A DNA stretch of 64,000 nt from Paraburkholderia sabiae (GTDB lineage Bacteria > Pseudomonadota > Gammaproteobacteria > Burkholderiales > Burkholderiaceae). Below are positions 9,314-17,272 of the stretch, in pieces; the first letter of the stretch is position 1, and every line of letters starts with the position of its first letter. The position numbers and the translations under genes are program-made. The notes under the pieces are model-generated. The model had not been told where the DNA came from and did no database searches. It saw only the letters and a list, made by a program, of their open reading frames with translations. The stretch spans positions 1,674,001 to 1,738,000 of the forward strand of contig NZ_CP125296.1 in assembly GCF_030412785.1 (NCBI RefSeq), read 5' to 3'.

Positions 9314-9714
9314 GAGCGTCTCCTCCGCCATTTATTGCTTGAGATTGCAAGCACTGGCGTGCGGCATGTCCCCACACCGGCACATGGCGTGGACGGGCAC
9401 AATCGCGCAACCCCTCTCAAACAACAAAAGCTTGAGTTTTAAGAACCGTTGATGGCTTCGTCGGGACGGGTCGGCTGCGCAAATTGGGGAGAGCCGCGAC
9501 GCTCTCGCCCTGAAGGCCGGCTCAATTTAGAAGCGTAGTCGAAGCGCTTCTGATTTACCAGGCGCACTGCATCGCATTCGCACGGCCTAACCGCGCAAAT
9601 GAAGCTTGACTCAAGTATGAGGATTGAGGGTGGTGGCGCCGCTTTGTCGGGCGGCGCCGGAGGGGATGCGCATGGTGCGCCGCATCGAATGCGAACGCAA
9701 CGGATGAGGAACGC
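9314..9714. other. Intergenic region with GC hairpin
   Basis: About 400 bases separate the dehydrogenase start from the GntR stop. An 8-bp perfect stem, GGCGCCGC at 9635-9642 with GCGGCGCC at 9651-9658, could end the GntR transcript, although no T-run follows. The part near 9314-9450 should contain the dehydrogenase promoter. No gene was seen. Confidence 0.5.
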
Positions 9715-10404
9715 TCAAGCCTGCTGAGCGTCCTCGCCTTCGCCTTCGCTGAGCATGCGCATCGCGGCTTTCTCAGCGTTGGCGACGTGCAGACGCGCCA
9801 GTTCCTGCGCCTCGTCGGCATCGCGCCCCTTGAGCGCCTTGTAGAGCTTGTCGATTTCGCGCAGGCTGCTGGGCAAGCGGTCGGGATGCATCAGCGACGT
9901 GGCGCGCAGCAGATTCACCCGCGAATACAGGCTATTCAGGACTTCCTTAACCAGCGCGTTGCCGCAGTTGTCGAGCAGCACATCGTAAAGCGCCGTCTTC
10001 GCCTTGAGGACGCCCGCCTGATCCTGGGCCGTTGCCTGCACACGTAATTCCTTCGCGGCCTCGCCGAACTGGGCGATAGCGGCGTCGCTGGCGAGCCTCG
10101 CGAACTCATGCGCGGCGAAGCCTTCGAGCAGCCCGCGCAGCGCGTACAGCTCGCTCGCTTCCTGCTGCGACATCACCGCGACGATGGGCCCTTTGTGCGG
10201 CACGCTGCGCACCAGCTTTTCCGCTTCGAGCTTGCGCAGCGCCTCGCGCACCGACGTGCGGCTCACGCCGAGCGTCTCGCACAGCTCGCGCTCGATCAGC
10301 CGCGAGCCCGGCGCAAAGCGCCCGCTCATGATCGCCTGGCGCAACACGTTTTCGACCTGATGACGCAGCGTCTCAGGCCGGACCAACCCGATATCAGTCG
10401 ACAT
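9715..10404 (-). CDS. GntR-family (FCD/FadR-type) transcriptional regulator
   Basis: This 229-residue regulator has an N-terminal winged helix (LRQAIMSGRFAPGSRLIERELCETLGVSRTSVREALRKLEAEKLV) and an all-helical FCD ligand-binding domain. The FCD metal/ligand positions include Asp/His residues such as LRGLLEGFAAHEF and LHVANAEKA. Such proteins usually repress catabolic operons and are released by a carboxylic acid. The ATG at 10404, behind GGGAAGACAATA, was chosen over the upstream TTG. It is the last gene of a run of minus-strand catabolic genes. Two TTGT-N3-ACA palindromes at the promoters of that run (14763 and 22838) are candidate binding sites. A partial copy, TTGTCGGAC, lies just upstream of its own start. 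Confidence 0.88.
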   Translation of the reverse strand: MSTDIGLVRPETLRHQVENVLRQAIMSGRFAPGSRLIERELCETLGVSRTSVREALRKLEAEKLVRSVPHKGPIVAVMSQQEASELYALRGLLEGFAAHEFARLASDAAIAQFGEAAKELRVQATAQDQAGVLKAKTALYDVLLDNCGNALVKEVLNSLYSRVNLLRATSLMHPDRLPSSLREIDKLYKALKGRDADEAQELARLHVANAEKAAMRMLSEGEGEDAQQA

Positions 10405-10711
10405 TATTGTCTTCCCGTCCGACAAAGTTGCAGTCGCTATGATACTTCACCGCCAGCCGTTTTCCGTCCTCCGATACGCATAAATCGCGCGCTATTGTTG
10501 CCTGTGATTGAGCGCCCCTTGCCCTCAGTTGTAGCCGAGAATCGCGACGGCCCGTACATGCGCATGCTCGTTGCCGTTCGTGGCGAGCCGCGCGAGCGGC
10601 AGCGTCTGCAGCGCGCGATACATCGAACGGGGATCGCGGCTGCGCGTAGCCCGCTGTTCCGTGGGCCGGGCGCGCCGTGCACCGTACGCATCGTCATCGA
10701 GCATCGCGGCG
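10405..10711. other. Intergenic region before the GntR gene
   Basis: About 307 bases between the double-CMD gene and the GntR start. An Arg-rich reading frame here looks like a composition artefact. The stretch probably holds a promoter for the regulator, including a half-palindrome TTGTCGGAC near 10420 that resembles the cluster's operator. Confidence 0.45.
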
Positions 10712-11497
10712 TTACGCATCGACGGTGGCCTGCTGCTTCTTCAACGCCGCCTCCAGCAACGGCGCACCGAGTTCGGCGCCATGAATGCCCGTCGTGCTAA
10801 CGATTTCCAGCAGTTCCATCAGTTCATCCGCCGTCGCGCCGTAGCGCAGCGCGTTGCGCATGTGCAGCTTGAGGCCGGGCACGTACAGATGCGTCGACGA
10901 GGCATCGAACGCGCAGTACATGAACTCCTTCACCTTCGGACTCAACACGCCCGTGCGCCACGGCACCGACGAAAACTCGACATACGCTTCGAACAGATCG
11001 GGATCGAGTTCGAGCAAGCCTTCCCACGTCGGATGCCAGTAGCCGCGATTCTTTTCGAACGCTTCCTTCAGCACGCGACGCCGTTCGTCGAGCGGCGCGG
11101 GCCCGGCGCGCAAGCCCTCTTCTTCGAGCACTTCGAGCAGCACGGGCACGCCGACGTTGCTCGTATGAATGCCGATCGTGCTGATCAGTTCGAGCACTTC
11201 CATCAACTCTTCACGCGTCGCGCCGAATCCGATCGCACGCTCCAGATGATGCGCGACGCCGGGCGCATACAACTGCGTCGCGCACGCATCGGCGGCGAGC
11301 GCGATGAACGCGCGCGTCTTGTCGTCGAGATGATTCCTGCGCTGCGGCACGGCAGAGAACTGCACGTACGCATCGACGAAACCCGCATCGAGACGCAGCA
11401 TGCTGTCCCATGCGACATTCCACACGCCATGCACGCGCTTGAATTCTTCCTTGATCTGCTGCGGATCGCGTTGCCCACGCGCCGGTTCCTGCTTCAT
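10712..11497 (-). CDS. Tandem carboxymuconolactone-decarboxylase-like protein
   Basis: This 261-residue protein is made of two copies of the CMD/AhpD fold. The first copy spans roughly residues 25-125 (ACATQLYAPGVAHHLERAIGFGATREELMEVLELIS, followed by IGIHT). The second spans roughly 150-250 (ASSTHLYVPGLKLHMRNALRYGATADELMELLEIVS). Neither copy has the redox CxxC of AhpD, so a decarboxylase or non-redox role is more likely. The start at 11497 has GGGAGTGAG upstream and avoids overlap with the cupin stop. It closes the inner operon 14696-10712. The substrate is not known; the neighbouring cupin and dehydrogenases suggest a cyclic or hydroxy acid. Confidence 0.82.
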   Translation of the reverse strand: MKQEPARGQRDPQQIKEEFKRVHGVWNVAWDSMLRLDAGFVDAYVQFSAVPQRRNHLDDKTRAFIALAADACATQLYAPGVAHHLERAIGFGATREELMEVLELISTIGIHTSNVGVPVLLEVLEEEGLRAGPAPLDERRRVLKEAFEKNRGYWHPTWEGLLELDPDLFEAYVEFSSVPWRTGVLSPKVKEFMYCAFDASSTHLYVPGLKLHMRNALRYGATADELMELLEIVSTTGIHGAELGAPLLEAALKKQQATVDA

Positions 11498-11519
11498 TGG
11501 CTCACTCCCGAAATCGAAC

Positions 11520-11915
11520 TCAGCCCGCGACCAGCCCATGCGGATAATCCGCTTCGGCGACTTCTTCCTGCCACGTCGCCTTGCCGATCGACGTCGCGAT
11601 ATGCACCATGTAGCTGCCGTCGCTCGCGCCGTGCCAGTGCCGCTCGTTCGGTCCGATGAAGACGATGTCGCCCTGGCGGATTTCCTGCGGCGCTTCGCCT
11701 TCCTTGCAGATCCAGCCCTTACCCGCCGTCACCTGCAGCACCTGCCCCTGCTCGTGCGTGTGCCAGTACGTGCGGCCGCGTGGCGCAAAGAACACTGTGT
11801 TGATGGTCACGCCGTCCGTCTGCGGCATCACGGGGTCGGCCCACACCGTGCCCGTGAACGTCTCGCCGCGCTGCTCCGACATCTTGCCTTCCGCCCTGCC
11901 GTGAAAAACCTTCAT
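11520..11915 (-). CDS. Single-domain cupin, hydroxynitrile-lyase/oxygenase-like
   Basis: This 131-residue conserved beta-barrel has the cupin metal motif YWHTHEQGQVLQVTAG...HWHG. The probable metal ligands are the two His of HTH, the following Gln and the late His. The pattern, including the FTGTVWADP start, resembles the manganese cupin (R)-hydroxynitrile lyases and related proteins often found beside CMD genes. The ATG at 11915 overlaps the stop of the dehydrogenase gene by four bases (ATGA). The exact reaction is not known; a C-C lyase, isomerase or lactone-related step in the surrounding catabolic route is inferred only from context. Confidence 0.8.
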   Translation of the reverse strand: MKVFHGRAEGKMSEQRGETFTGTVWADPVMPQTDGVTINTVFFAPRGRTYWHTHEQGQVLQVTAGKGWICKEGEAPQEIRQGDIVFIGPNERHWHGASDGSYMVHIATSIGKATWQEEVAEADYPHGLVAG

Positions 11916-12832
11916 GCCTGCTTCTCCTGTTTGCGAACCTTTCCGTCGAACAGCCGCACGCCGCCCGATACATCGCCGATCGCATCGACCACGCGATTGC
12001 TGATCACATCCCCATAACCCAGCGCCGTGCCGAGCCCGAAGCTCGCGAGCGGCCCCGACGCATTCAGCGACACCACGCCGAGTTCGCGCGCGCGATCCAC
12101 GTACAGCACGACGTCCTTCGTCATCAGCTTGCCTGTCAGCCCGCCTTCCAGATAATCGCCGTCGACGATCTTCGGAAAGCGGTTCAGCGTCGCGAAGTTC
12201 ACGCCGCTGCTGCTGTTGAGCACGTCGAGCAGCAGATGCAGATCGAGCCCTGCCTTCTTGCCCGCGACCATCACTTCCGCGCTCGCCGCGAGACTCACGG
12301 CGTTGAGGAAGTTGTTCAGCAGCTTCGTGGTGTGACCCGCGCCGCTCTCGCCCATGTGGGCGACCTTCGACGCAATCGGCGCAAACGCCCATTTGAGCGC
12401 TTCCACGGCGCTCGCATCGCCGCCGACCATCAACGTCAGCGTGCCCTTCTCCGCCGCCGCCGCGCCGCCCGAAATGCCCGCGTCGACGTACTGGACGCCG
12501 CTTTGCGTAAATCGCCTTGCGAGCCGTATCGTCGAACTCGCCGCTGCCGTGCTCAGATCGACGACGATCTGTCCGGCGCGACAGTTCGCCAGCACGCCGC
12601 CCTCGCCTTCGACCACGGCCTCGACGACTTTGCTGTCGGGCAGCGACATCATCACGACGTCGGCGAACTTCATCACTTCCGCTATCGACGCCGCCGCCTG
12701 CGCGCCGGCATCCTTCACGCGATCCGGCACGGTGTCGTAGCCGAGCACGGCGATGCCCGCATCGACGAGGCGCCGCGTCATGCGGCCGCCCATATTGCCG
12801 AGACCGATGAATCCGATCCTTTCCTTGTTCAT
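11912..12832 (-). CDS. 3-hydroxyisobutyrate-dehydrogenase-family oxidoreductase (copy 1)
   Basis: This 306-residue beta-hydroxyacid dehydrogenase has the Rossmann motif IGFIGLGNMGGRM at residues 6-18. The substrate-binding stretch YVDAGISGGAAAAEKGTL is the family's DAPVSGG signature with Gly-Ile for Pro-Val. The catalytic Lys lies in SGAGHTTKLLNNFL. These enzymes oxidise small 3-hydroxy acids or reduce semialdehydes with NAD(P). It is one of three distinct paralogues in this cluster, which suggests several related steps or stereoisomers. It is coupled to the cupin by a four-base overlap and lies about 43 bases after the MFS gene. Confidence 0.9.
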   Translation of the reverse strand: MNKERIGFIGLGNMGGRMTRRLVDAGIAVLGYDTVPDRVKDAGAQAAASIAEVMKFADVVMMSLPDSKVVEAVVEGEGGVLANCRAGQIVVDLSTAAASSTIRLARRFTQSGVQYVDAGISGGAAAAEKGTLTLMVGGDASAVEALKWAFAPIASKVAHMGESGAGHTTKLLNNFLNAVSLAASAEVMVAGKKAGLDLHLLLDVLNSSSGVNFATLNRFPKIVDGDYLEGGLTGKLMTKDVVLYVDRARELGVVSLNASGPLASFGLGTALGYGDVISNRVVDAIGDVSGGVRLFDGKVRKQEKQA

Positions 12833-12875
12833 TTCCGCTATTCCCTTGCAGTCATCCGATCAGTCAAATGAGTCG

Positions 12876-14225
12876 TCAGAAATCGACGTCCTTGGTTTCC
12901 GGTCCCATCAGCGCGCCGATTGCGCCGATCAATCCGCCGATGCACAGCAGCACCACCGAGGTCATCCGCAGCGGCATGAACGCGCTCAGCCAGTCCATAT
13001 AGAACGCGTAGAACGACGGGATGATCACGGACAGACTGAAGCCGACGCCGAAGCCGGTTGCGCGCACGTCGGTGACGAAGCGCTCGTTGATGTACGTGAC
13101 GATCACGCCCCACGGCGACGTGACCAGCACGGCAAGCACGCAGACGAGCGCGATGATCGCGGGCAGCGAGAGGCCGTCGACGTTCGCGATCACATACAGC
13201 AGCCCCGCGCCGACCGTCGCGATCAGCGGACCGACGATCACGAAGAAGCGCCGCCGCCCGATCACCTGCGCGAGCATCCCCGAGCCGATGTAGCTGAAAA
13301 ACAGCACGAAATACGTGATCATCAGCGTGGACGTCATCTGGAAGCCCGTCAGATGCAGCGTCTTCACGAGCAGGCCTGTCGGCAGGAAGATCGTGATGAT
13401 GTTCTGCGTGAGCCAGAAGCCCGTCATCATCAGCAGCACCTGCAGCAGATTACGTCCGCTCTTGCCGCGCAGCAGATCGGTGAGCGGCAGCTTTTCGGGC
13501 TGGTTACCCTTCTCGGCCGTTTCGCTTTTCCAGATCTCCGATTCCGCGACCTTATGCACGTAGTACAGCGCCAGAATGCCCGCGAGCACCGCGCCGAGCA
13601 CGAACGGAATGCGCCAGCCCCACTGCGCGTACGGCGAGTTCATGCCGTTCAGCGGAAAGAGCGCGAACATCAGCATCGCGACGAGATTGATCGACACGTA
13701 CGCAGCCGGAAAGCCCGCGATGATGAAACCGCCCACGAAGCCGCGCTGCTCTTTCTTCGAATACTCGATAGCAAGCGGCATCGCGCCCGTGTAACCGCCG
13801 CCGAGAAAGATGCCGTCGACGAACCGCAGCAGCACGAGCGCCCAGTACGACGCGATGCCGATGCTCTCGTAGCCCGGCAGCAGCGCGATCAGCAGCGTGA
13901 CGACGCCGAAGCCCGACACCGACCAGATCGACGCCTTGCGACGCCCGATGCGGTCCGCGATCATGCCGAACAGCAGCGCGCCGATAGGCCGCCCGAGCAG
14001 CGTCGTGATGAACACCAGCGAAGCCAGAATCGTCTCCATCCCGCTCGACAGATGCGGCGGCTGGAAGAACGCGAGCACCGGCGACAGCACGACGACGGGC
14101 AGATAGATATCGAACATGTCGATGTATTCGGAAAAGAACGCGCCTTTGATCGCATTGCGTCTTTTCGTTTCGATCGACTGCTCGCCTTCGGACTGTACGA
14201 CGTCGGTCGCAGTGAGGGTTTTCAT
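12876..14225 (-). CDS. MFS transporter (sugar/organic acid importer type)
   Basis: This 449-residue permease has twelve predicted membrane segments and the MFS loop motif GMIADRIGRRKASIW between segments 2 and 3. An amphipathic N-terminus of about 30 residues precedes the first helix. The central cytoplasmic loop carries KSETAEKGNQPEKLPL. The family resembles proton symporters for organic acids. The start at 14225 has GGAGACAACG before it. It lies in the inner operon between a CMD gene and a dehydrogenase, so it probably imports the pathway substrate; it is the second MFS permease of the cluster. The substrate is unknown. Confidence 0.88.
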   Translation of the reverse strand: MKTLTATDVVQSEGEQSIETKRRNAIKGAFFSEYIDMFDIYLPVVVLSPVLAFFQPPHLSSGMETILASLVFITTLLGRPIGALLFGMIADRIGRRKASIWSVSGFGVVTLLIALLPGYESIGIASYWALVLLRFVDGIFLGGGYTGAMPLAIEYSKKEQRGFVGGFIIAGFPAAYVSINLVAMLMFALFPLNGMNSPYAQWGWRIPFVLGAVLAGILALYYVHKVAESEIWKSETAEKGNQPEKLPLTDLLRGKSGRNLLQVLLMMTGFWLTQNIITIFLPTGLLVKTLHLTGFQMTSTLMITYFVLFFSYIGSGMLAQVIGRRRFFVIVGPLIATVGAGLLYVIANVDGLSLPAIIALVCVLAVLVTSPWGVIVTYINERFVTDVRATGFGVGFSLSVIIPSFYAFYMDWLSAFMPLRMTSVVLLCIGGLIGAIGALMGPETKDVDF

Positions 14226-14300
14226 CGTTGTCTCCATTCGTTGTCGGGCGGTGCGTGCTGTGTCGCGCCGCCTTGTGTGGTGTCGTGTGTCAGCACGCCA

Positions 14301-14696
14301 TCAGACCGCCGAAGTCTCCGCTTCGTACGCCTTGATCGCTTCCGTCGCGACGCGGAACGCCGCGAGCGCGAGCGGCACACCGCAATAGATCGCCGCCTGC
14401 ATCAGCACCGCGCGGATCTCGTCCTTCGTCACGCCGTTGCGCAGCGCGCCCTTCACGTGCACGGCGAGTTCGTGATGCTGGCTCATCGCCGTCAACATGC
14501 CGAGGTTCAGCATGCTGCGCGTCTTGAACGACAGCGTCTTGTCGCCCCAGATGTCGCCCCAGCAGCATTCCGTCACGTACTTCTGCATCGGCCGGTTGAA
14601 GTCGTCGGCATTGGCCCACGATTTCTCGACATGCCCCGCGCCCAGCACTTCCTTGCGGTTCTCAAAGCCTTTTTCAAAACGTTCGTTGCTATCCAT
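14301..14696 (-). CDS. Carboxymuconolactone-decarboxylase family protein (PcaC-like)
   Basis: This is a 131-residue single-domain CMD of the PcaC length class. The conserved block LNLGMLTAMSQHHELAVHVKGALRNGVTKDEIRAVLMQAAIYCGVPLA holds the HxxxxxxH-type active-site His residues and the trailing Cys-Gly-Val-Pro. PcaC opens and decarboxylates 4-carboxymuconolactone in the protocatechuate route; no other pca genes lie here, so a related lactone or beta-keto acid is likelier. It is the first gene of the inner operon, with a perfect 15-bp palindrome 67-81 bases upstream of its ATG. GAGAGGA provides the ribosome site. Confidence 0.88.
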   Translation of the reverse strand: MDSNERFEKGFENRKEVLGAGHVEKSWANADDFNRPMQKYVTECCWGDIWGDKTLSFKTRSMLNLGMLTAMSQHHELAVHVKGALRNGVTKDEIRAVLMQAAIYCGVPLALAAFRVATEAIKAYEAETSAV

Positions 14697-14762
14697 CTCG
14701 AGGTCCTCTCTGTTGCTCTGCCCGTTTCAGTTGCCCTGCGCGCTACGACTGCCTGACGCGAT

Positions 14763-14777
14763 GATTGTCAGACAATC
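14763..14777. promoter_or_regulatory. Operator-like palindrome GATTGTCAGACAATC
   Basis: A perfect 7-1-7 inverted repeat lies between the aldehyde dehydrogenase stop and the CMD start, upstream of the inner operon. The TTGT-N3-ACAA core is the form expected of a GntR/FCD dimer site. A near copy lies inside the promoter of the outer operon at 22838-22850. Confidence 0.6.
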
Positions 14778-14801
14778 GAAGCGCGCAAAATTTTTTGGCC
14801 G

Positions 14802-15986
14802 TCACAGCGCGCCGTAGCCCACCATCGCCTTCGTTTCCAGATACTCGCGCAAGCCCGCTTCGCCCCACTCGCGGCCATTGCCCGAACGCTTGTAGCCGCC
14901 GAACGGGGCCTGAAAATCCGCAGGCGGATAGTTCAGATGCACGCCGCCCGCGCGCAACGCACGCCCTACTTTGCGGGCGCGTTCGATATCGGCCGATTGC
15001 ACGTACGCGGCGAGACCATAGACGAGCGGCCCGAGTTGCGTCGAAGGTTCGTCGGTGGGTCCGACGCGGTACGTTTCGGCCGCGCGTTTCGCGATCTGTG
15101 CGGCATCGTTCATCAGATGACGCGGCACCAGCATGCGCGTCGGGATCGAACACGACTGGCCCGAGTTCGTAAAGCACGCAGCGACACCGCGCTTCACGGC
15201 CTCTTCGAGATCGACGTCGTCGAGCAGAATGTTCGCCGACTTGCCGCCCAGTTCCTGCGCGACGCGCGTGACGCTCGGCGCAGCCGCCTGCGCAACCAGC
15301 ACGCCCGCGCGCGTCGAGCCTGTGAACGACACCATGTCGATATCCGGATGACTCGCAATCGCTTCGCCGACGCCCGGTCCATCGCCGTTCACGAGATTGA
15401 ACACGCCTACGGGCAACTCTGCTTCGTGGAGCACGTCGGCGAACAGCAGCGCGCTCAGCGGCGAATACTCGCTCGGTTTGAGCACCATCGTGCAACCGGC
15501 CGCGAGCGCGGGCGCGATCTTCACGACGATCTGATTGACGGGCCAGTTCCACGGCGTAATCAGGCCGCACACGCCGATCGCTTCGAGCACGACGCGCGTG
15601 CTGCCGCGCTGTTCCTCGAACTCGAAGCGTTCGAGTACGTCGATCAGTGCGTTCAGATGCGCGGGTCCGCGCGCCGCCTGGCCGTTGCGCGCGAACGTGA
15701 TGGGCGCGCCCATTTCGCGGCGCATTGCTTCGGCAAATTCGTCGTAACGGCGCTCGTAAATTTGCAGCACGCGCCGCAGCATCGCGACACGCTCCGCAAC
15801 GCTCGTCGACGACCACGCGGGAAACGCTCGGCGCGCAGCAGCAACGGCGCGATCGACGTCTTCCGCATTGCCGAGCGCGAGCCGCTCGAAAGGCACTTCC
15901 GTCGATGGATCGACGAGATCGAACCATCGCGCGGACGCGGGCTCTACCCAACGTCCGTCGATATAGAACTGCGCTGCATGTGACAT
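14802..15986 (-). CDS. Aldehyde dehydrogenase with an internal deletion, probably inactive or altered
   Basis: This encodes 394 residues, against about 475-490 for the family. The first 320 residues are normal: TPWNWPVNQ, Lys170 in LKPSE, general base Glu245 in ELGGKS and catalytic Cys279 in NSGQSCS. At residue 322 the sequence jumps from TQLGPLV to YGLAAYVQSAD. This removes roughly 80 residues that normally include the cofactor-contacting E-x-FGPV motif and part of the catalytic domain. The C-terminal oligomerisation segment (GGVHLNYP, APFGGYKRSGNGREWG) is intact and in frame. The start at 15986 has AGGAGG. Either the deletion is real and the enzyme is dead or changed, or the assembly is wrong here (junction near 15020). 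Confidence 0.85.
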   Translation of the reverse strand: MSHAAQFYIDGRWVEPASARWFDLVDPSTEVPFERLALGNAEDVDRAVAAARRAFPAWSSTSVAERVAMLRRVLQIYERRYDEFAEAMRREMGAPITFARNGQAARGPAHLNALIDVLERFEFEEQRGSTRVVLEAIGVCGLITPWNWPVNQIVVKIAPALAAGCTMVLKPSEYSPLSALLFADVLHEAELPVGVFNLVNGDGPGVGEAIASHPDIDMVSFTGSTRAGVLVAQAAAPSVTRVAQELGGKSANILLDDVDLEEAVKRGVAACFTNSGQSCSIPTRMLVPRHLMNDAAQIAKRAAETYRVGPTDEPSTQLGPLVYGLAAYVQSADIERARKVGRALRAGGVHLNYPPADFQAPFGGYKRSGNGREWGEAGLREYLETKAMVGYGAL

Positions 15987-16008
15987 GGCAGCCTCCTGTG
16001 CAGAAAGA

Positions 16009-16896
16009 TCAGCGCGCATCGCGATCGAGCAGGCGATACATTTCGGTGTGGTCCGTTGCGGGCGTCGAACGCTGCGCCGCTTCGTCCCACATCGACGTGC
16101 AGGTCTCGCCGAGCGCCAGCGGATAACCAACCGACTGCGCCAATGCACGCGCGATCTTCAGATCCTTGTTCATCAGTTGCAGTGCGAAGCCGGACGCGAA
16201 CGTGCCGCTCAACATGAACTGCTTCACCTTGTTTTCCGACGTATTGCTGCGGCCCGACGACGCGTTCAGCACATCCGTCATCACGTCCGGCTCGATGCCG
16301 AAGCGTTGCGCGACGAGCAGTGCCTCGACGGTCGCCGCAAGTCCCGCCGCCGACACGTAGTTGTTCAGCGCCTTCGCCGCATGGCCCGAGCCCGCGCCGC
16401 CGATGTGCAGAATGCTCTTGCCCATCGCTTCGAGAGCGGGCTTGCATTGCGCGAGCACGTCCGCGTGACCGCCGACCAGAATCGCGAGCGTGCCTTCCTT
16501 CGCTTTCTTCACGCCGCCCGAAACGGGCGCATCGAGATACGCGAGGCCGCGCTCGTCGAGCATTGCGCCGAGCTTGCGCGAGCGCTCCGGCTCCGACGAA
16601 CTCATGTCGATGACGACCGCGCCCTTCGCGAGCGAACTAGCCCAGCCGTCCGCGCCGCTGCCGAGCAATACGCTTTCGACGATCGACGAATTCGGCAGCA
16701 TCGTGATCAATGCGTCGAGCGATTTCGCGTTATCGCGGTTCAGGCGTTGCGCGCCCGTTTGCGCAGCGAGCGCGTCGGCGCGCGCGGCGTCTGCATCGTC
16801 GATGAAAAGCTCGAAGCCTGCGTTGACGAGGCACTGCACCATCGGCGCGCCCATCATGCCGAGCCCGATGAAACCGATGCGCTTACGTTGTGTCAT
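16009..16896 (-). CDS. 3-hydroxyisobutyrate-dehydrogenase-family oxidoreductase (copy 2)
   Basis: This 295-residue NAD(P)-dependent beta-hydroxyacid dehydrogenase has IGFIGLGMMGAPM at the N-terminus, the family substrate motif YLDAPVSGGVKKAKEGTL, and the catalytic-Lys region GGAGSGHAAKALNNYV. It is clearly diverged from the two other copies in the cluster, so not a recent duplicate. AAAGGACG precedes the ATG. It lies between NIPSNAP (20 bases upstream) and the shortened aldehyde dehydrogenase (23 bases downstream), consistent with a single transcript. It probably oxidises a 3-hydroxy acid or reduces a semialdehyde of the unknown pathway. Confidence 0.9.
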   Translation of the reverse strand: MTQRKRIGFIGLGMMGAPMVQCLVNAGFELFIDDADAARADALAAQTGAQRLNRDNAKSLDALITMLPNSSIVESVLLGSGADGWASSLAKGAVVIDMSSSEPERSRKLGAMLDERGLAYLDAPVSGGVKKAKEGTLAILVGGHADVLAQCKPALEAMGKSILHIGGAGSGHAAKALNNYVSAAGLAATVEALLVAQRFGIEPDVMTDVLNASSGRSNTSENKVKQFMLSGTFASGFALQLMNKDLKIARALAQSVGYPLALGETCTSMWDEAAQRSTPATDHTEMYRLLDRDAR

Positions 16897-16915
16897 GGCG
16901 TTCGTCCTTTACCGT

Positions 16916-17242
16916 CTAGCGCAGCTTCGAAAACGAGGTCGGCGTGAGAATGTGACTCTCGATACGCTCGATAATCGGCCGCTCCGCTTCCGACGCCGCG
17001 CGCTTCGTGATCCATTCGGCGTCGGCCTGAAACGCGTTCCACTTCTCCTCGCGCTCGGCGAGGTCCTTCCATTCGATCATGTACGTCAGCGAGTGATTGC
17101 TCGCGCCGATCAGCGTGGTCCAGAAGCCGATCTGCCGGATGCCGTACTTCTCGAAGAAGCCGAGCGTGGTGCTCGTGAAGCGGTCGAGCAAGGCCGGCAG
17201 ACGGGTCGGCGCGCAGTGATAGATGCGCATTTCAACGATCAT
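16916..17242 (-). CDS. NIPSNAP family protein
   Basis: This 108-residue protein of the NIPSNAP / dimeric ferredoxin-like fold has the typical start VEMRIYHCAPTRLPALLDRF and the centre YGIRQIGFWTTLIGASNHSLTYMIEWKDLAEREEKW. Bacterial members often sit in catabolic operons of branched or aromatic acids; their biochemical role is not settled. GGAGATTCAC gives the ribosome site. It lies 30 bases after one dehydrogenase and 20 bases before another, in the same orientation, so it is very probably co-transcribed. Confidence 0.88.
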   Translation of the reverse strand: MIVEMRIYHCAPTRLPALLDRFTSTTLGFFEKYGIRQIGFWTTLIGASNHSLTYMIEWKDLAEREEKWNAFQADAEWITKRAASEAERPIIERIESHILTPTSFSKLR

Positions 17243-17272
17243 GTGAATCTCCGTAGTTATGTTGTACGTGTT

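Noticed and set aside
7670..9442. Very long open frame on the plus strand opposite the quinoprotein gene (about 590 codons)
   Set aside because: Arg/His/Val-rich product typical of antisense frames in GC-rich DNA; the minus-strand gene has all family motifs and a ribosome site.
10437..10697. 86-codon minus-strand frame before the GntR gene
   Set aside because: Arg/Gly/Ser-rich without motif or ribosome site; looks like a shadow frame.
12753..14756. Plus-strand open frame of 667 codons opposite the dehydrogenase and MFS genes
   Set aside because: Composition artefact (Arg/His/Gln/Asp-rich), no ribosome site, spans several real genes on the other strand.
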